A DNA stretch of 47,000 nt from DATCZS01 sp036525795 (GTDB taxonomy: Bacteria > Actinomycetota > Acidimicrobiia > Spongiisociales > ZC4RG35), in assembly GCA_036525795.1 (NCBI GenBank), contig DATCZS010000096.1, positions 1 through 47,000 of the forward strand, given 5' to 3'. The position numbers and the translations under genes were made by a program. The notes beneath the pieces are model-generated. The model was not told where the DNA came from. It did no database searches and saw only the letters and a program-made list of their open reading frames with translations. This document shows, in pieces, positions 27,321-34,383 of the stretch; position 1 is the stretch's first letter, and every line of letters begins with the position of its first letter.

Positions 27321-27356
27321 TCGAATGCGAGGTCGGGTGGTTGGCGCCCAAAGGCC

Positions 27357-27383
27357 CTACGCCGGCCTTCGGGCCCGGCGTAG
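27357..27383. promoter_or_regulatory. Stable hairpin/dyad between divergent genes
   Basis: CTACGCCGG and CCGGCGTAG are perfect 9-bp arms; inside, CC-TTCG-GG makes a UUCG tetraloop, with one bulged C. It lies between the divergent nucleotidase and 59-aa genes and its right arm overlaps the TAGCGT -10 box (27381-27386) of the latter. An operator or a structured leader is more likely than a terminator. Confidence 0.5.
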
Positions 27384-27405
27384 CGTGGCGGGGAGGTGAC
27401 CTTCG

Positions 27406-27585
27406 ATGAGTAGCGAACAGGAACCGGGCCGCGAGCCCGATCGGTCGGAATTGTTGAAGCGCCGCAAGGAGATGGACGAGCGCAGGCTCCAACAGCGTCA
27501 GAACCTTCGCGCTCCCGGCGGGAAGCGGCACCGCCACGACGCCGCCGCGGCACACTTCCGTCTGCGTTCGGGCCGCAAGGGCTGA
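27406..27585 (+). CDS. Small basic protein (59 aa) of unknown function
   Basis: 59 aa, starting MSSEQEPGREPDRSELLKRR and ending HFRLRSGRKG. It is strongly basic (many Arg/Lys/His) with a helical middle (KRRKEMDERRLQQRQNLRAPGGKRHRHD). The ATG has GGGAGGTG about 8 nt upstream and a TAGCGT box at 27381-27386, which, with GC-rich third positions throughout, argues that it is real. The composition suggests nucleic-acid or ribosome binding, but no family was recognised. Divergent from the nucleotidase gene. Confidence 0.6.
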   Translation: MSSEQEPGREPDRSELLKRRKEMDERRLQQRQNLRAPGGKRHRHDAAAAHFRLRSGRKG

Positions 27586-27668
27586 ATCGGGCCGCGTCGT
27601 CCGATGTCGGAATCGGTCCTGCCGATCTGACGGACGCCCCCGTCTGAACCGGTCCCCGATTCCGTGGC

Positions 27669-27674
27669 TACCGT
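27669..27674 (+). promoter_or_regulatory. -10 box of the decayed SDR gene
   Basis: TACCGT lies 6 nt before the ATG at 27681, so the promoter of the broken gene appears intact. Confidence 0.4.
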
Positions 27675-27680
27675 CCGCCC

Positions 27681-28014
27681 ATGAGTCGACGGGTCCTCGT
27701 CATCGGAGCGAGTCGAGGGATCGGCCTCGGGCTGGTCGATCGGCACCTGGCCGATGCCTGGGAGGTGCACGCCACCACCCGTGACGGGATCGCCCCCCGC
27801 ACCCGCTCCCGGCTGACGACGCACCGGCTCGACGTGCGCGATGTCGATCAGTCGACTTCGCTGGTCGCCGTCCAGGAACACCCGCTCGACCGTGTCATCC
27901 ACAATGCGGGGATCAATCGGGGTGGGCGGGCCGAGAGCCGGGCTGTTCGATCGGCTGACCCGTCACGACCACGGCCGGTTCCTCACCTGGGACGGGCGGG
28001 AGCATCCATGGTGA
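27681..28014 (+). pseudogene. Short-chain dehydrogenase with internal deletion
   Basis: The first ~80 codons are a good SDR start (MSRRVLVIGASRGIGLGLVDRH...HRLDVRDVDQ...DRVIHNAGINRG), including the TGxxxGIG-type cofactor motif and the NAG motif. The frame then becomes nonsense. In another frame from about 27925 to the TGA at 28012, AGLFDRLTRHDHGRFLTWDGREHPW reads like the normal SDR C-terminus of the C-factor type. Some 120 central residues, including the catalytic YxxxK, are missing. The open frame continuing from the N-terminal part to 28088 overlaps the next gene and is not expected to make a functional protein. Confidence 0.75.
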
Positions 28015-28084
28015 GGCCTCGAACCCTCATGAGACTCGGGAGCACCCGGGGGTGCCGGTCGCAGACCGCCCGGGAGGACGAGCC

Positions 28085-28675
28085 ATGAGCGAGTCGGAAC
28101 GCCGGAGTTGGGATCGGAGATACGCCACGGGCGAGTACCGACCCCGTCCTCAGCCCGCCCCGTTTCTCGAGGAGTGGCTCGATCGCATCCCGGCGGGCCG
28201 GGCGCTCGACGTGGCATGCGGAGCCGGGCGGAACGCCCTTCGTCTCGCCGAAGCGGGTTTCGACGTCGAAGCCGTGGATATCTCCCAGGCGGCGCTCGAC
28301 ATGGCGGCGGCCGAGGCGGCACGGCGGGGCGTGCGTCTGTCGTTCCGGCAAGCCGACCTCGACCATCTCGAGCTCGACGCCGGCGCCTACCACCTCATCA
28401 CGGTGATCCGCTACCGCAACCGGGACCTGTGGCCGCGACTGGTCGAGGCGCTGGCGCCCGATGGCTGGCTGCTGGTCGAGCACCACATGACGACGACCCT
28501 CGACGTCGACGGCCCTTCGACGGCCGACTTTCGCCTCGACCCCCAGGAGCTGCTCTCGGCGTGTGCCGGCCTTCGGGTCGTGTACTACGCCGAGTCGATC
28601 GAGCCCGCCGACCGGGAGGGTGACCGGTACGCCATCGCCCGTGTGGCGGCCTGCAAGGGCGACCCCGGGTTCTGA
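28085..28675 (+). CDS. Class I SAM-dependent methyltransferase (TehB-like)
   Basis: 196 aa. The SAM site is clear: ALDVACGAGRNALRLAEAGFDVEAVDIS (motif I and the acidic residue after strand 2), then FRQADLDHLEL and YHLITVIRYRNRDLWPRLVEALAPDGWLLVEHHM. It starts SERRSWDRRYATGEYRP, common in TehB/thiopurine-methyltransferase-like proteins. The substrate is unknown. The ATG at 28085 has GGGAGGA (28072-28078). It follows the decayed SDR gene and may be transcribed from its surviving promoter. Confidence 0.85.
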   Translation: MSESERRSWDRRYATGEYRPRPQPAPFLEEWLDRIPAGRALDVACGAGRNALRLAEAGFDVEAVDISQAALDMAAAEAARRGVRLSFRQADLDHLELDAGAYHLITVIRYRNRDLWPRLVEALAPDGWLLVEHHMTTTLDVDGPSTADFRLDPQELLSACAGLRVVYYAESIEPADREGDRYAIARVAACKGDPGF

Positions 28676-28702
28676 CGAGGCGGGGGAGCGGGCGCGTCTT
28701 CC

Positions 28703-28708
28703 TAGAGT
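28703..28708 (+). promoter_or_regulatory. -10 box upstream of the DsbA-like gene
   Basis: TAGAGT lies 30 nt before the GTG at 28739, leaving a short leader with GGAAGG as ribosome-binding site. Confidence 0.35.
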
Positions 28709-28738
28709 TCTCGGCGGCAGCCACCGGAAGGCAGAACC

Positions 28739-29314
28739 GTGAGATTCGGCGTCAACTTCGACTACCTCTGCCCGTTCGCCCGCAATGTGAACGAAGCCGT
28801 ACTCAACGGGCTCGACCAGGGGAGGGACTGGGACGTGAGGTTCTGGGCGTTCTCGCTCGCCCAGGTGCACGTCAAGGACGGCGACCCGGACGTGTGGGAC
28901 GCGCCGGAGGCCAGGTCCGGGGTGTTGGCGCTCCAGTGGGGGGTGGCTGCTCGTGATGCCTTCCCCGAGCTGTTTCCCGCCGTGCATCGTGAGCTGTTCG
29001 CCGCAAGACACGATCACGGCCGGGACATCAAAGACGAGTCGGTGATCCGACATTCGGTGGAGACGGCCGGTGCCGACCCAGACGCCCTCGCCGAGGTCGT
29101 GGCGACCGGAGTGCCTCTCCGGACCGTCGAGACCGAGCACACCGAGAGCGTCGACAGGTGGAGAGTGTTCGGAGTTCCGACCTTCCTGCTCGACGAGCAC
29201 GCCACCTTCGTCCGCGTGATGCGTCGCGGCGACGTCGAGGACCTTGTCAGGACCCTCGACATGCTGTCGTGGACGGACCTCAACGAGTTCAAGCGGACCC
29301 GGGTTCCTCGCTGA
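28739..29314 (+). CDS. DsbA-family thioredoxin-fold protein (FrnE/HCCA isomerase-like)
   Basis: 191 aa from a GTG preceded by GGAAGG. The fold is a DsbA type without signal peptide: first strand VNFDYLCPFARNVNEAV, a helical insert (about 60-130), and the cis-Pro strand FGVPTFLLDEHATFVRVM. The active site is CPFA with a single cysteine rather than CxxC, which in this superfamily points to glutathione- or mycothiol-linked isomerase/transferase chemistry rather than disulfide formation. It is followed by a gene remnant and the monooxygenase gene. Confidence 0.82.
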   Translation: MRFGVNFDYLCPFARNVNEAVLNGLDQGRDWDVRFWAFSLAQVHVKDGDPDVWDAPEARSGVLALQWGVAARDAFPELFPAVHRELFAARHDHGRDIKDESVIRHSVETAGADPDALAEVVATGVPLRTVETEHTESVDRWRVFGVPTFLLDEHATFVRVMRRGDVEDLVRTLDMLSWTDLNEFKRTRVPR

Positions 29315-29324
29315 GCAGTCTGCC

Positions 29325-29408
29325 GTGGGCTCGTCCGCAACATTCGGCGCCCGGGGGCTGGTCGGCGAGATGCTCGAGCGCTACGTCGACCGCCTGTACG
29401 ACGTGTGA
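29325..29408 (+). pseudogene. Possible 3' remnant of a lost gene
   Basis: A 27-codon stretch (GTG to TGA) reads VGSSATFGARGLVGEMLERY then VDRLYDV, with G or C at nearly every third codon position, like real coding DNA here. No ribosome-binding site precedes it. It may be the C-terminal remnant of a deleted gene. Low confidence; it may also be chance. Confidence 0.25.
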
Positions 29409-29432
29409 AGCTCGACGGCGGCTCCGACCGCG

Positions 29433-29438
29433 TACCCT
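29433..29438 (+). promoter_or_regulatory. -10 box of the flavin-dependent oxidoreductase gene
   Basis: TACCCT lies 25 nt before the ATG at 29464, with AGAGGA near 29453-29458 as ribosome-binding site. Confidence 0.4.
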
Positions 29439-29463
29439 CTCCTCACGCGACCAGAGGATCGAC

Positions 29464-30480
29464 ATGGGTTTGGGCTTCGGACTGCTGAGCGCTCAGCTGC
29501 GACCGGGAGAGACCGACTGGCAGCGGGCGTACGACGAGACCATCCAGCTCGCGGTCGAGGCCGAGCGCGTCGGCCTGTCGTCGATCTGGACCACCGAGCA
29601 CCATTTCGTCGACGACGGGTACATGCCGTCGCTGGCGGTGGTGAGCGCCGCCATCGCCGCCGCCACCTCCACGATCGAGGTTGCCACCGGCCTGATTCTC
29701 GCCCCGCTCTATCATCCGCTGCGTCTGGCCGAGGACGCCGCAACCGTGAGCCTGCTCAGCGGCGGCCGTTTCACGCTCGGCCTGGGACTGGGCTGGAGCG
29801 GTGTCGAGTTCGATGCGCTGGGCGCAGACATGCGCAGGCGGGGACGAGCGATGGACGAGATCCTCGCCATCCTTCCCCGGGCCTGGTCGGGCGAGGTGTT
29901 CCACCACCAGGGCGAGGTCTACTCGTTCCCCGAGCTGGCGGTCCGCCCCACCCCTTCTTCGAAGATCCAGGTGATGATCGGCGGCGGGGCCGAGGCGGCC
30001 GTGCGGAGGGCCGCCCGTCTCGCCGACGGGATCTTCGCCAACGTTCCGGCCGACAGGTTCGTACAGCAGGTGGCATGGATTCGCGACGAGTGCGACCGGA
30101 TCGGGCGCGACATCTCGGACCTGCGGATCATGCACTACTCGGTGATGCTTCCCGGTGCCACCGAGGCCGAGGCGTGGGACCGGTACCAGCGCCACGTGTG
30201 GCAGATGATGTGGAAGTACTCCGACATGGAGGCATCTGCCGTCCGTGCCGGATCGCCGCCGGATGCGCCTGCGCTCTCAGACGATCAGCGGGCCCGGCTG
30301 TTCGGTCGAGCGACGGTCGCCGGCACCGGCGAGCAGATCGTCGAGTCGCTGCTGGCGCTGCGCGAGCGTGTCGGGGTTCCGGTGGAGTTCGCGGCTCGCA
30401 GCGCCTTTTCGACTCTCGGCTTCGACGACCAGGTCGAGCTGATGCAGCACCTGGCAGAGGAGGTTGCGCCCCACGTGTGA
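29464..30480 (+). CDS. LLM-class flavin-dependent oxidoreductase
   Basis: 338 aa. Luciferase-like TIM barrel with GLSSIWTTEHHFVDDGYMPSLAVVSAAIAAATSTIEVATGLILAPLYHPLRLAEDAATVSLLSGGRFTLGLGLGW, IQVMIGGGAEAAVRRAARLADGIF and a C-terminal VAGTGEQIVESLLALRERVGVPVEF. Members use FMN or F420 to oxygenate or reduce small molecules. The cofactor cannot be fixed by eye, though actinobacteria often use F420. Convergent with the YjbR-like gene, 7 nt between stops. Confidence 0.9.
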   Translation: MGLGFGLLSAQLRPGETDWQRAYDETIQLAVEAERVGLSSIWTTEHHFVDDGYMPSLAVVSAAIAAATSTIEVATGLILAPLYHPLRLAEDAATVSLLSGGRFTLGLGLGWSGVEFDALGADMRRRGRAMDEILAILPRAWSGEVFHHQGEVYSFPELAVRPTPSSKIQVMIGGGAEAAVRRAARLADGIFANVPADRFVQQVAWIRDECDRIGRDISDLRIMHYSVMLPGATEAEAWDRYQRHVWQMMWKYSDMEASAVRAGSPPDAPALSDDQRARLFGRATVAGTGEQIVESLLALRERVGVPVEFAARSAFSTLGFDDQVELMQHLAEEVAPHV

Positions 30481-30487
30481 CGGGTGG

Positions 30488-30850
30488 TCACCCCGATTCG
30501 AGCGTCACCCGGGTTCTCCGGGGGAGCGAGGCGACCACCAGGTCGTAGGAGTGGCCGATCCAGTCTTCGATCTCGAACTCGGGAACGGCCGGGGCGGCGA
30601 TCACCGTATTCCAGTGCCTCTTGTCGAGGTGGTAGCCCCCGCTGACCTGATCCGGGTACTGGGCACGCAGCTCGAGCGCCAGATCGGGATCACACTTGAG
30701 CGAGATACGCGGGGGATCGGAGTCGTCGTCGACGAGCGCGAACATCTTCCCTCCCACCTTCCACACGCGGGCTCCCGGACCGAACGGATAGCCCGCACCC
30801 GCACCGGGGAACCGGGACAGGATGTCCTCCAGGTCCTCGTGGGTGGTCAT
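30488..30850 (-). CDS. MmcQ/YjbR family protein
   Basis: 120 aa. The family pattern is complete: N-terminal EDLEDILSRFPGAGAGYPFGPGARVWKVGGKMFALV, then RISLKCDPDLALELRAQYPDQVSGGYHLDKRHWNTVI and a C-terminal helix (IEDWIGHSYDLVVASLPRR). The fold is CyaY-like and has been linked to DNA binding, but the role is unknown. The ATG at 30850 has TACGCT 6 nt upstream. Confidence 0.88.
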   Translation of the reverse strand: MTTHEDLEDILSRFPGAGAGYPFGPGARVWKVGGKMFALVDDDSDPPRISLKCDPDLALELRAQYPDQVSGGYHLDKRHWNTVIAAPAVPEFEIEDWIGHSYDLVVASLPRRTRVTLESG

Positions 30851-30856
30851 ACGGCG

Positions 30857-30862
30857 AGCGTA
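30857..30862 (-). promoter_or_regulatory. -10 box of the YjbR-like gene
   Basis: Minus-strand TACGCT, 6 nt before the ATG at 30850. Confidence 0.5.
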
Positions 30863-30984
30863 CGGGCCGGTGCACATTCGTGCAGGTTTCTCGTGCATTT
30901 GTGAAGCATTCGTCCCTCCACCCTCGTATGCTCCCGTCCGAACGGAGGGCGTGCCTCCGTGGTTGGCGATGTTGGGAGGTTGGT

Positions 30985-32166
30985 ATGGACGGTCCGATGC
31001 GCGCACCTGCGCAACTGCTGTTTCGGTCGGGGTTGACGATCTTTGTGGTGACGATCGTCATCGGAATCCTCAACGGGATCGACGTGTGGGAGCCGTCGAG
31101 GAAGCTCCTGCTGACCCACGTCCATGCCGGCACCCTCGGGTGGATCACCCTGGCGGTGGTCGGCGTTGCGCTGGTCATGTTCGGGGGAGCGGCGGACGCA
31201 GGCTCGGGGATGCGGGTCGCTCAGGCGATGGTCGGGGCGACAGTGCTCTATGTGGTCGTGTTCGCCACCACCACCAGCGTCGTGCGTCCGATCGCCGGCA
31301 CCCTGATGCTGGTGGCCATCGTGTATGCCTTCTCCTGGGTCACCGGGCGCCGGGCGGGCGCGCCGAAGACCGTGGCGTCCCTGGCGATGTACCTGGCGAT
31401 GATCTCTCTCGTCCTCGGTGCGGTGCTGGGTGTGCTGCTCGGCTTGTTCATCGCCAACGGCGAGTTGCCGGGGATGAGCGCGGAGACGGCAGGGAACCTG
31501 GCAGGAGCGCATCCCCCGGCGATGCTCGCCGGCTACCTGCTGCTGGTTGGGTTCGCGATCGCCGAGTGGCGGCTGTCGCCGGAGCCGGCGGCCAGCAAGG
31601 ACAGCCGGGTCGGCGTCGCCACCGCCTGGGGCCTGTTCGTTGCCGGCCTGCTGTTCAACATCGCCATCATCTTCGAAATCGACGCGCTGATCCAGTTGGC
31701 ATCGCTGTTGCAGGTGATCGCGGTGATCACCTTCATCGTGCGCATGTGGCGACATCTGGCACCTTCCGCCTGGAAGGGGGGCGAGTCCGTCACCTTCGCC
31801 CGCTGGTCGGTGGTGTGGCTGGCGGTGGGGATCGGACTGCTGGTCTATCTGGTGCAGCTGTTCGTGAGCGGACAGCTCGATCCCGAGTCCGGGGAGGGAG
31901 CGAACATCCTTCTCGCCTTCGACCATGCCCTCTTCGTGGGGTTGATGACCAACGTGTTGCTCTCGTCGACCGGTCGGGGCCTCGTCTGGGATCGGACCCA
32001 GCAGCTGGTCGTGTGGGGCCTCAACGTGGGGATCCTCGGGTTCATCGTCGGCCTTCTCTCGGAGTCGGCTCCGCTCAAGCGGGTGTTCACCCCGATCCTC
32101 GGACTGGCGCTGCTGGCTGCGGTGTACAGCCACATGATGGGGCGCCGGGAGGCTGCCGCTGCGTGA
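30985..32166 (+). CDS. Heme-copper-oxidase-subunit-I-like membrane protein
   Basis: 393 aa with about 11-12 membrane helices. The second helix carries LLLTHVHAGTLGWITLAVVG (H45, H47), the form seen at the low-spin heme site of cbb3/NOR/NnrS-like proteins. Other membrane histidines are in GAHPPAMLAGYLLLVGFAIAEW, FDHALFVGLMTNVLL and VYSHMMGRR. The HH copper pair and most other ligands of true oxidases are missing, so it may bind heme without reducing O2. The ATG has GGGAGG (30974-30979). The stop overlaps the cytochrome c gene as GTGA, so the two are coupled and likely exchange electrons. Family not named with certainty. Confidence 0.7.
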   Translation: MDGPMRAPAQLLFRSGLTIFVVTIVIGILNGIDVWEPSRKLLLTHVHAGTLGWITLAVVGVALVMFGGAADAGSGMRVAQAMVGATVLYVVVFATTTSVVRPIAGTLMLVAIVYAFSWVTGRRAGAPKTVASLAMYLAMISLVLGAVLGVLLGLFIANGELPGMSAETAGNLAGAHPPAMLAGYLLLVGFAIAEWRLSPEPAASKDSRVGVATAWGLFVAGLLFNIAIIFEIDALIQLASLLQVIAVITFIVRMWRHLAPSAWKGGESVTFARWSVVWLAVGIGLLVYLVQLFVSGQLDPESGEGANILLAFDHALFVGLMTNVLLSSTGRGLVWDRTQQLVVWGLNVGILGFIVGLLSESAPLKRVFTPILGLALLAAVYSHMMGRREAAAA

Positions 32167-32570
32167 CCCGGAGGTCGATTGCCTGGTTGTTGGTGGGCCT
32201 GGTGCTCGGAGCGTGCGTCGAGTCCGGGCCCACCGACACCGACTACCTCGAGGGACGGTCTGTGTACGGGACCTGCGCCGCCTGTCACGGCGGCGACGGT
32301 GAGGGGGGCGTCGGGCCGTCGCTGCTGGGCGTGCGGGAGACGTTCCCCGACTGCGATGACCACATCCGCTGGGTGACGCTGGGATCCGAGCGATGGAAGG
32401 ACGAGGTGGGTCCCACCTACGGGACCCAGGCCAAGCCGATCGACCAGGTGATGCCGGAATTCGGGACGTCGCTGACTCCGGTCCAGCTCAAACAGATCGC
32501 GCTCTACGAGAGGGTTCGCTTCGGGGAAGCCGACCTCGAATCGGAAAAGGCGGCCTGCGGGCTGAGTTGA
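32163..32570 (+). CDS. Lipoprotein monoheme cytochrome c
   Basis: 135 aa. The signal peptide ends in the lipobox VLGAC, so the protein should be lipid-anchored outside. One heme site, CAACH (C38, C41, H42), is followed by GGDGEGGVGPSLLGV and the likely axial methionine M97 in VMPEFG, typical of class I cytochromes c. Two further cysteines (FPDCDDH and AACGLS) are present and could form a disulfide. It starts with GTG inside the stop of the oxidase-like gene (4-nt overlap), so it is probably its dedicated electron partner. Confidence 0.88.
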   Translation: MTRRSIAWLLVGLVLGACVESGPTDTDYLEGRSVYGTCAACHGGDGEGGVGPSLLGVRETFPDCDDHIRWVTLGSERWKDEVGPTYGTQAKPIDQVMPEFGTSLTPVQLKQIALYERVRFGEADLESEKAACGLS

Positions 32571-32577
32571 GCCGGGG

Positions 32578-33729
32578 TCAGGAGATCCACTCGGCGGCCG
32601 CGTCGACCAGGCGATCGACCCTGCCCTCCCACCCCGACTCCTGCCGGCTCCACGGGCCGGAGGCGTACCCGAGCAGGGTTGCGGCCGTGCGAATCCTCAG
32701 ATCCGTCACCTCATGGCGGCGACGGGCGGCGGCGTAGGCGCGTTCGCCGTACGCGGCGGTGGCCCCGCTCCGGTCACGGAGGGCGTGCACGTGGAGGTGG
32801 GCGAGCAGGTTGGCGCAGTCGTCGACCGGCTGGCCCAGCCCCACCGTGTCGATGTCGACGACGCCGACCAGGCGGCCGCCATCCACCAGGACCTGGCCGG
32901 TGTGGAAGTCGCCGTGGACCGGGGCAGGCTCAAGGTCGGTCAGCGTCCCGGCTGCCGATTCGATCGACGCCAGCGTCGGCTCCCGGTGCGGTGCGACCCG
33001 GCGAAGGAGACGCAGGTGGCCTGCCAGCTTTCGCTTCCGCGAGGTCGCCCGCCGATCGAGGGGAGGGATGCGGTCGAGGACCTCGAACAGCGTCGAGGGG
33101 TCGGGTGCGTGACCGACTGCCTGTGACAGGGGCGTGCCCCCGATCGGCTCGAGGACGACGATCCCCGCCTCCGGAGACCAACCGAGGCTGCGCGGGATGG
33201 GGAGAGCCGGCGCCAGCGCGGTGTGAGCTTCCTGGAGCGCAGCGACGTCATCCGGCCGGATCGTCTTCACGAACAGCCGGATCCCGGCGCCCGTCACCTC
33301 GACCACCGCCCGTTTCCCGGGTCGGTAGCTGCGCAGGCGCGCCGTGGTGGGTGCGGGAGCCACGCCCAGCGGGGCCAGCAGTTCGGTTCGGTGCCGGTCG
33401 TCGAAGAGTCCCGCCAGTCCGGGCAGCGCAGGGTCGTGGGGAACGATCCACCCGCCGAGCCGTGTCGAGCCCGTCTCGAGCAGCGTCGCCCCGTCTGGGA
33501 TCTGTCCGGCGCCGAGCACCACAGGCAGCCGGGTCCCGATCCCGGTGGTCGCCGAGTAGACGACCGTGATGCGCCGGCCGGGCCGGTATGAGATCTGGCC
33601 GATCTCGAGCGCTTCGAGTCCATCCCCCGTCTGGGCGATCAGCGCCTCCACGGGTTCGGCCGCAGCGGGGCCGAGCAGCAGCTCGACCTCCCCCACGGCC
33701 GGGTCGCGGATCGCCGTCTGTTGGATCAA
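32578..33729 (-). CDS. APH-family phosphotransferase (small-molecule kinase)
   Basis: 383 aa from a TTG start. The N-terminal half contains QISYRPGRRITVVYSAT and a second RSYRPGKRAVVEVTGAGIRLFVKTIRPDD, with the likely ATP lysine in LFVKT. The C-terminal half has the aminoglycoside-phosphotransferase catalytic loop PVHGDFHTGQVLVDGG and the metal motif VVDIDTVGLGQPVDDCANLL. Members phosphorylate antibiotics, choline, maltose or other small molecules; nothing here fixes the substrate. The TTG overlaps the stop of the upstream Ser/Asp-repeat gene as TTGA, a coupling arrangement that supports this weak start codon. Confidence 0.8.
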   Translation of the reverse strand: MIQQTAIRDPAVGEVELLLGPAAAEPVEALIAQTGDGLEALEIGQISYRPGRRITVVYSATTGIGTRLPVVLGAGQIPDGATLLETGSTRLGGWIVPHDPALPGLAGLFDDRHRTELLAPLGVAPAPTTARLRSYRPGKRAVVEVTGAGIRLFVKTIRPDDVAALQEAHTALAPALPIPRSLGWSPEAGIVVLEPIGGTPLSQAVGHAPDPSTLFEVLDRIPPLDRRATSRKRKLAGHLRLLRRVAPHREPTLASIESAAGTLTDLEPAPVHGDFHTGQVLVDGGRLVGVVDIDTVGLGQPVDDCANLLAHLHVHALRDRSGATAAYGERAYAAARRRHEVTDLRIRTAATLLGYASGPWSRQESGWEGRVDRLVDAAAEWIS

Positions 33730-34145
33730 TCGTCCGAATCGGCGCTGATCGAGTCTTCGCTCTCCGAGTCTTCGCTGTCAGACTGCTCGCTCTGGGACGG
33801 CTCGCTGTCGGACGCCTCGCTGTCGGACGCCTCGCTGTCGGACGGCTCGCTCTGGGAGGGGTCGCTCGGCTCGCTGACCGAGTCTTCGCTGTCACTCTCT
33901 TGGCTGGCGGTGAGCGCCGAGAACGGCGACTCGTCGGCCGCGCCGGCCTGAAGCTGGCTTTCGGAGAATCCTGTCGTGTCGGAGAACGACTGTGAGAGTC
34001 CGATCTGTTCCACGTTCACGACGTCCTTCAGCTGGGGCACCTCCGGTGCGTTCCCGGCCGAGTGGGCCAGGGCGGCCCCTCCTCCGAGTGTCATCGCAGC
34101 GACGACGCCGCCTGACACGATCTTCCACTGTCGCCTGACCACCAT
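33726..34145 (-). CDS. Secreted protein with Ser/Asp/Glu-rich repeat tail
   Basis: 139 aa. The start MVVRRQWKIVSGGVVAAMTLGGGAALAHS is a signal peptide, probably cut after ALAHS. A short unique part (about 33-80, PEVPQLKDVVNVEQIGLSQSFSDTTGFSESQLQ) leads into a tail of about 55 residues made almost only of Ser, Asp and Glu with Pro/Ala (for example SDSEASDSEASDSEPSQSE). Such acidic tails bind calcium or stay disordered; no LPxTG motif is present. The ATG at 34145 has AGAGGAGA upstream. It is coupled to the kinase gene by a TTGA overlap. Confidence 0.75.
   Translation of the reverse strand: MVVRRQWKIVSGGVVAAMTLGGGAALAHSAGNAPEVPQLKDVVNVEQIGLSQSFSDTTGFSESQLQAGAADESPFSALTASQESDSEDSVSEPSDPSQSEPSDSEASDSEASDSEPSQSEQSDSEDSESEDSISADSDD
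33801..33845. repeat. 15-bp tandem repeat within the Ser/Asp tail
   Basis: Three adjacent copies of CTCGCTGTCGGACGC (last base of the third copy differs), encoding the acidic repeat on the minus strand, with degenerate copies on both sides. Length change in whole 15-bp units would keep the frame. Confidence 0.8.
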
Positions 34146-34261
34146 TGCGTCTCCTCTGGTTGTGCGCATCCTCCCAGTGGCCCACACGGTATGCGATCGG
34201 TCTGATCGACGCCTCATACCGGTGTTAACGATCCCTCAAGATGGCCGGCCGTCAAGGGTGT

Positions 34262-34279
34262 ATGGGTCCGCGGACCCAT
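34262..34279. promoter_or_regulatory. 18-bp perfect palindrome
   Basis: ATGGGTCCGCGGACCCAT is a perfect 9+9 palindrome in the 238-nt gap between the MBL gene (3' side) and the Ser/Asp-repeat gene. It could be an operator or the stem of a terminator after the MBL gene. No gene was seen in the gap. Confidence 0.45.
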
Positions 34280-34383
34280 GCGACGGTGGAGTGTTGGTCG
34301 CGCAGGCGGAACGGGCGATCAGGCCGGCACCGCCCGCGCCGGCTCGAAGCCTGGGCGCGCCATTCGGGCCGATGGCATGCCCC

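Noticed and set aside
32578..33729. APH-fold protein as an aminoglycoside-resistance gene.
   Set aside because: The fold is shared by many metabolic kinases and nothing in the sequence or context points to aminoglycosides.
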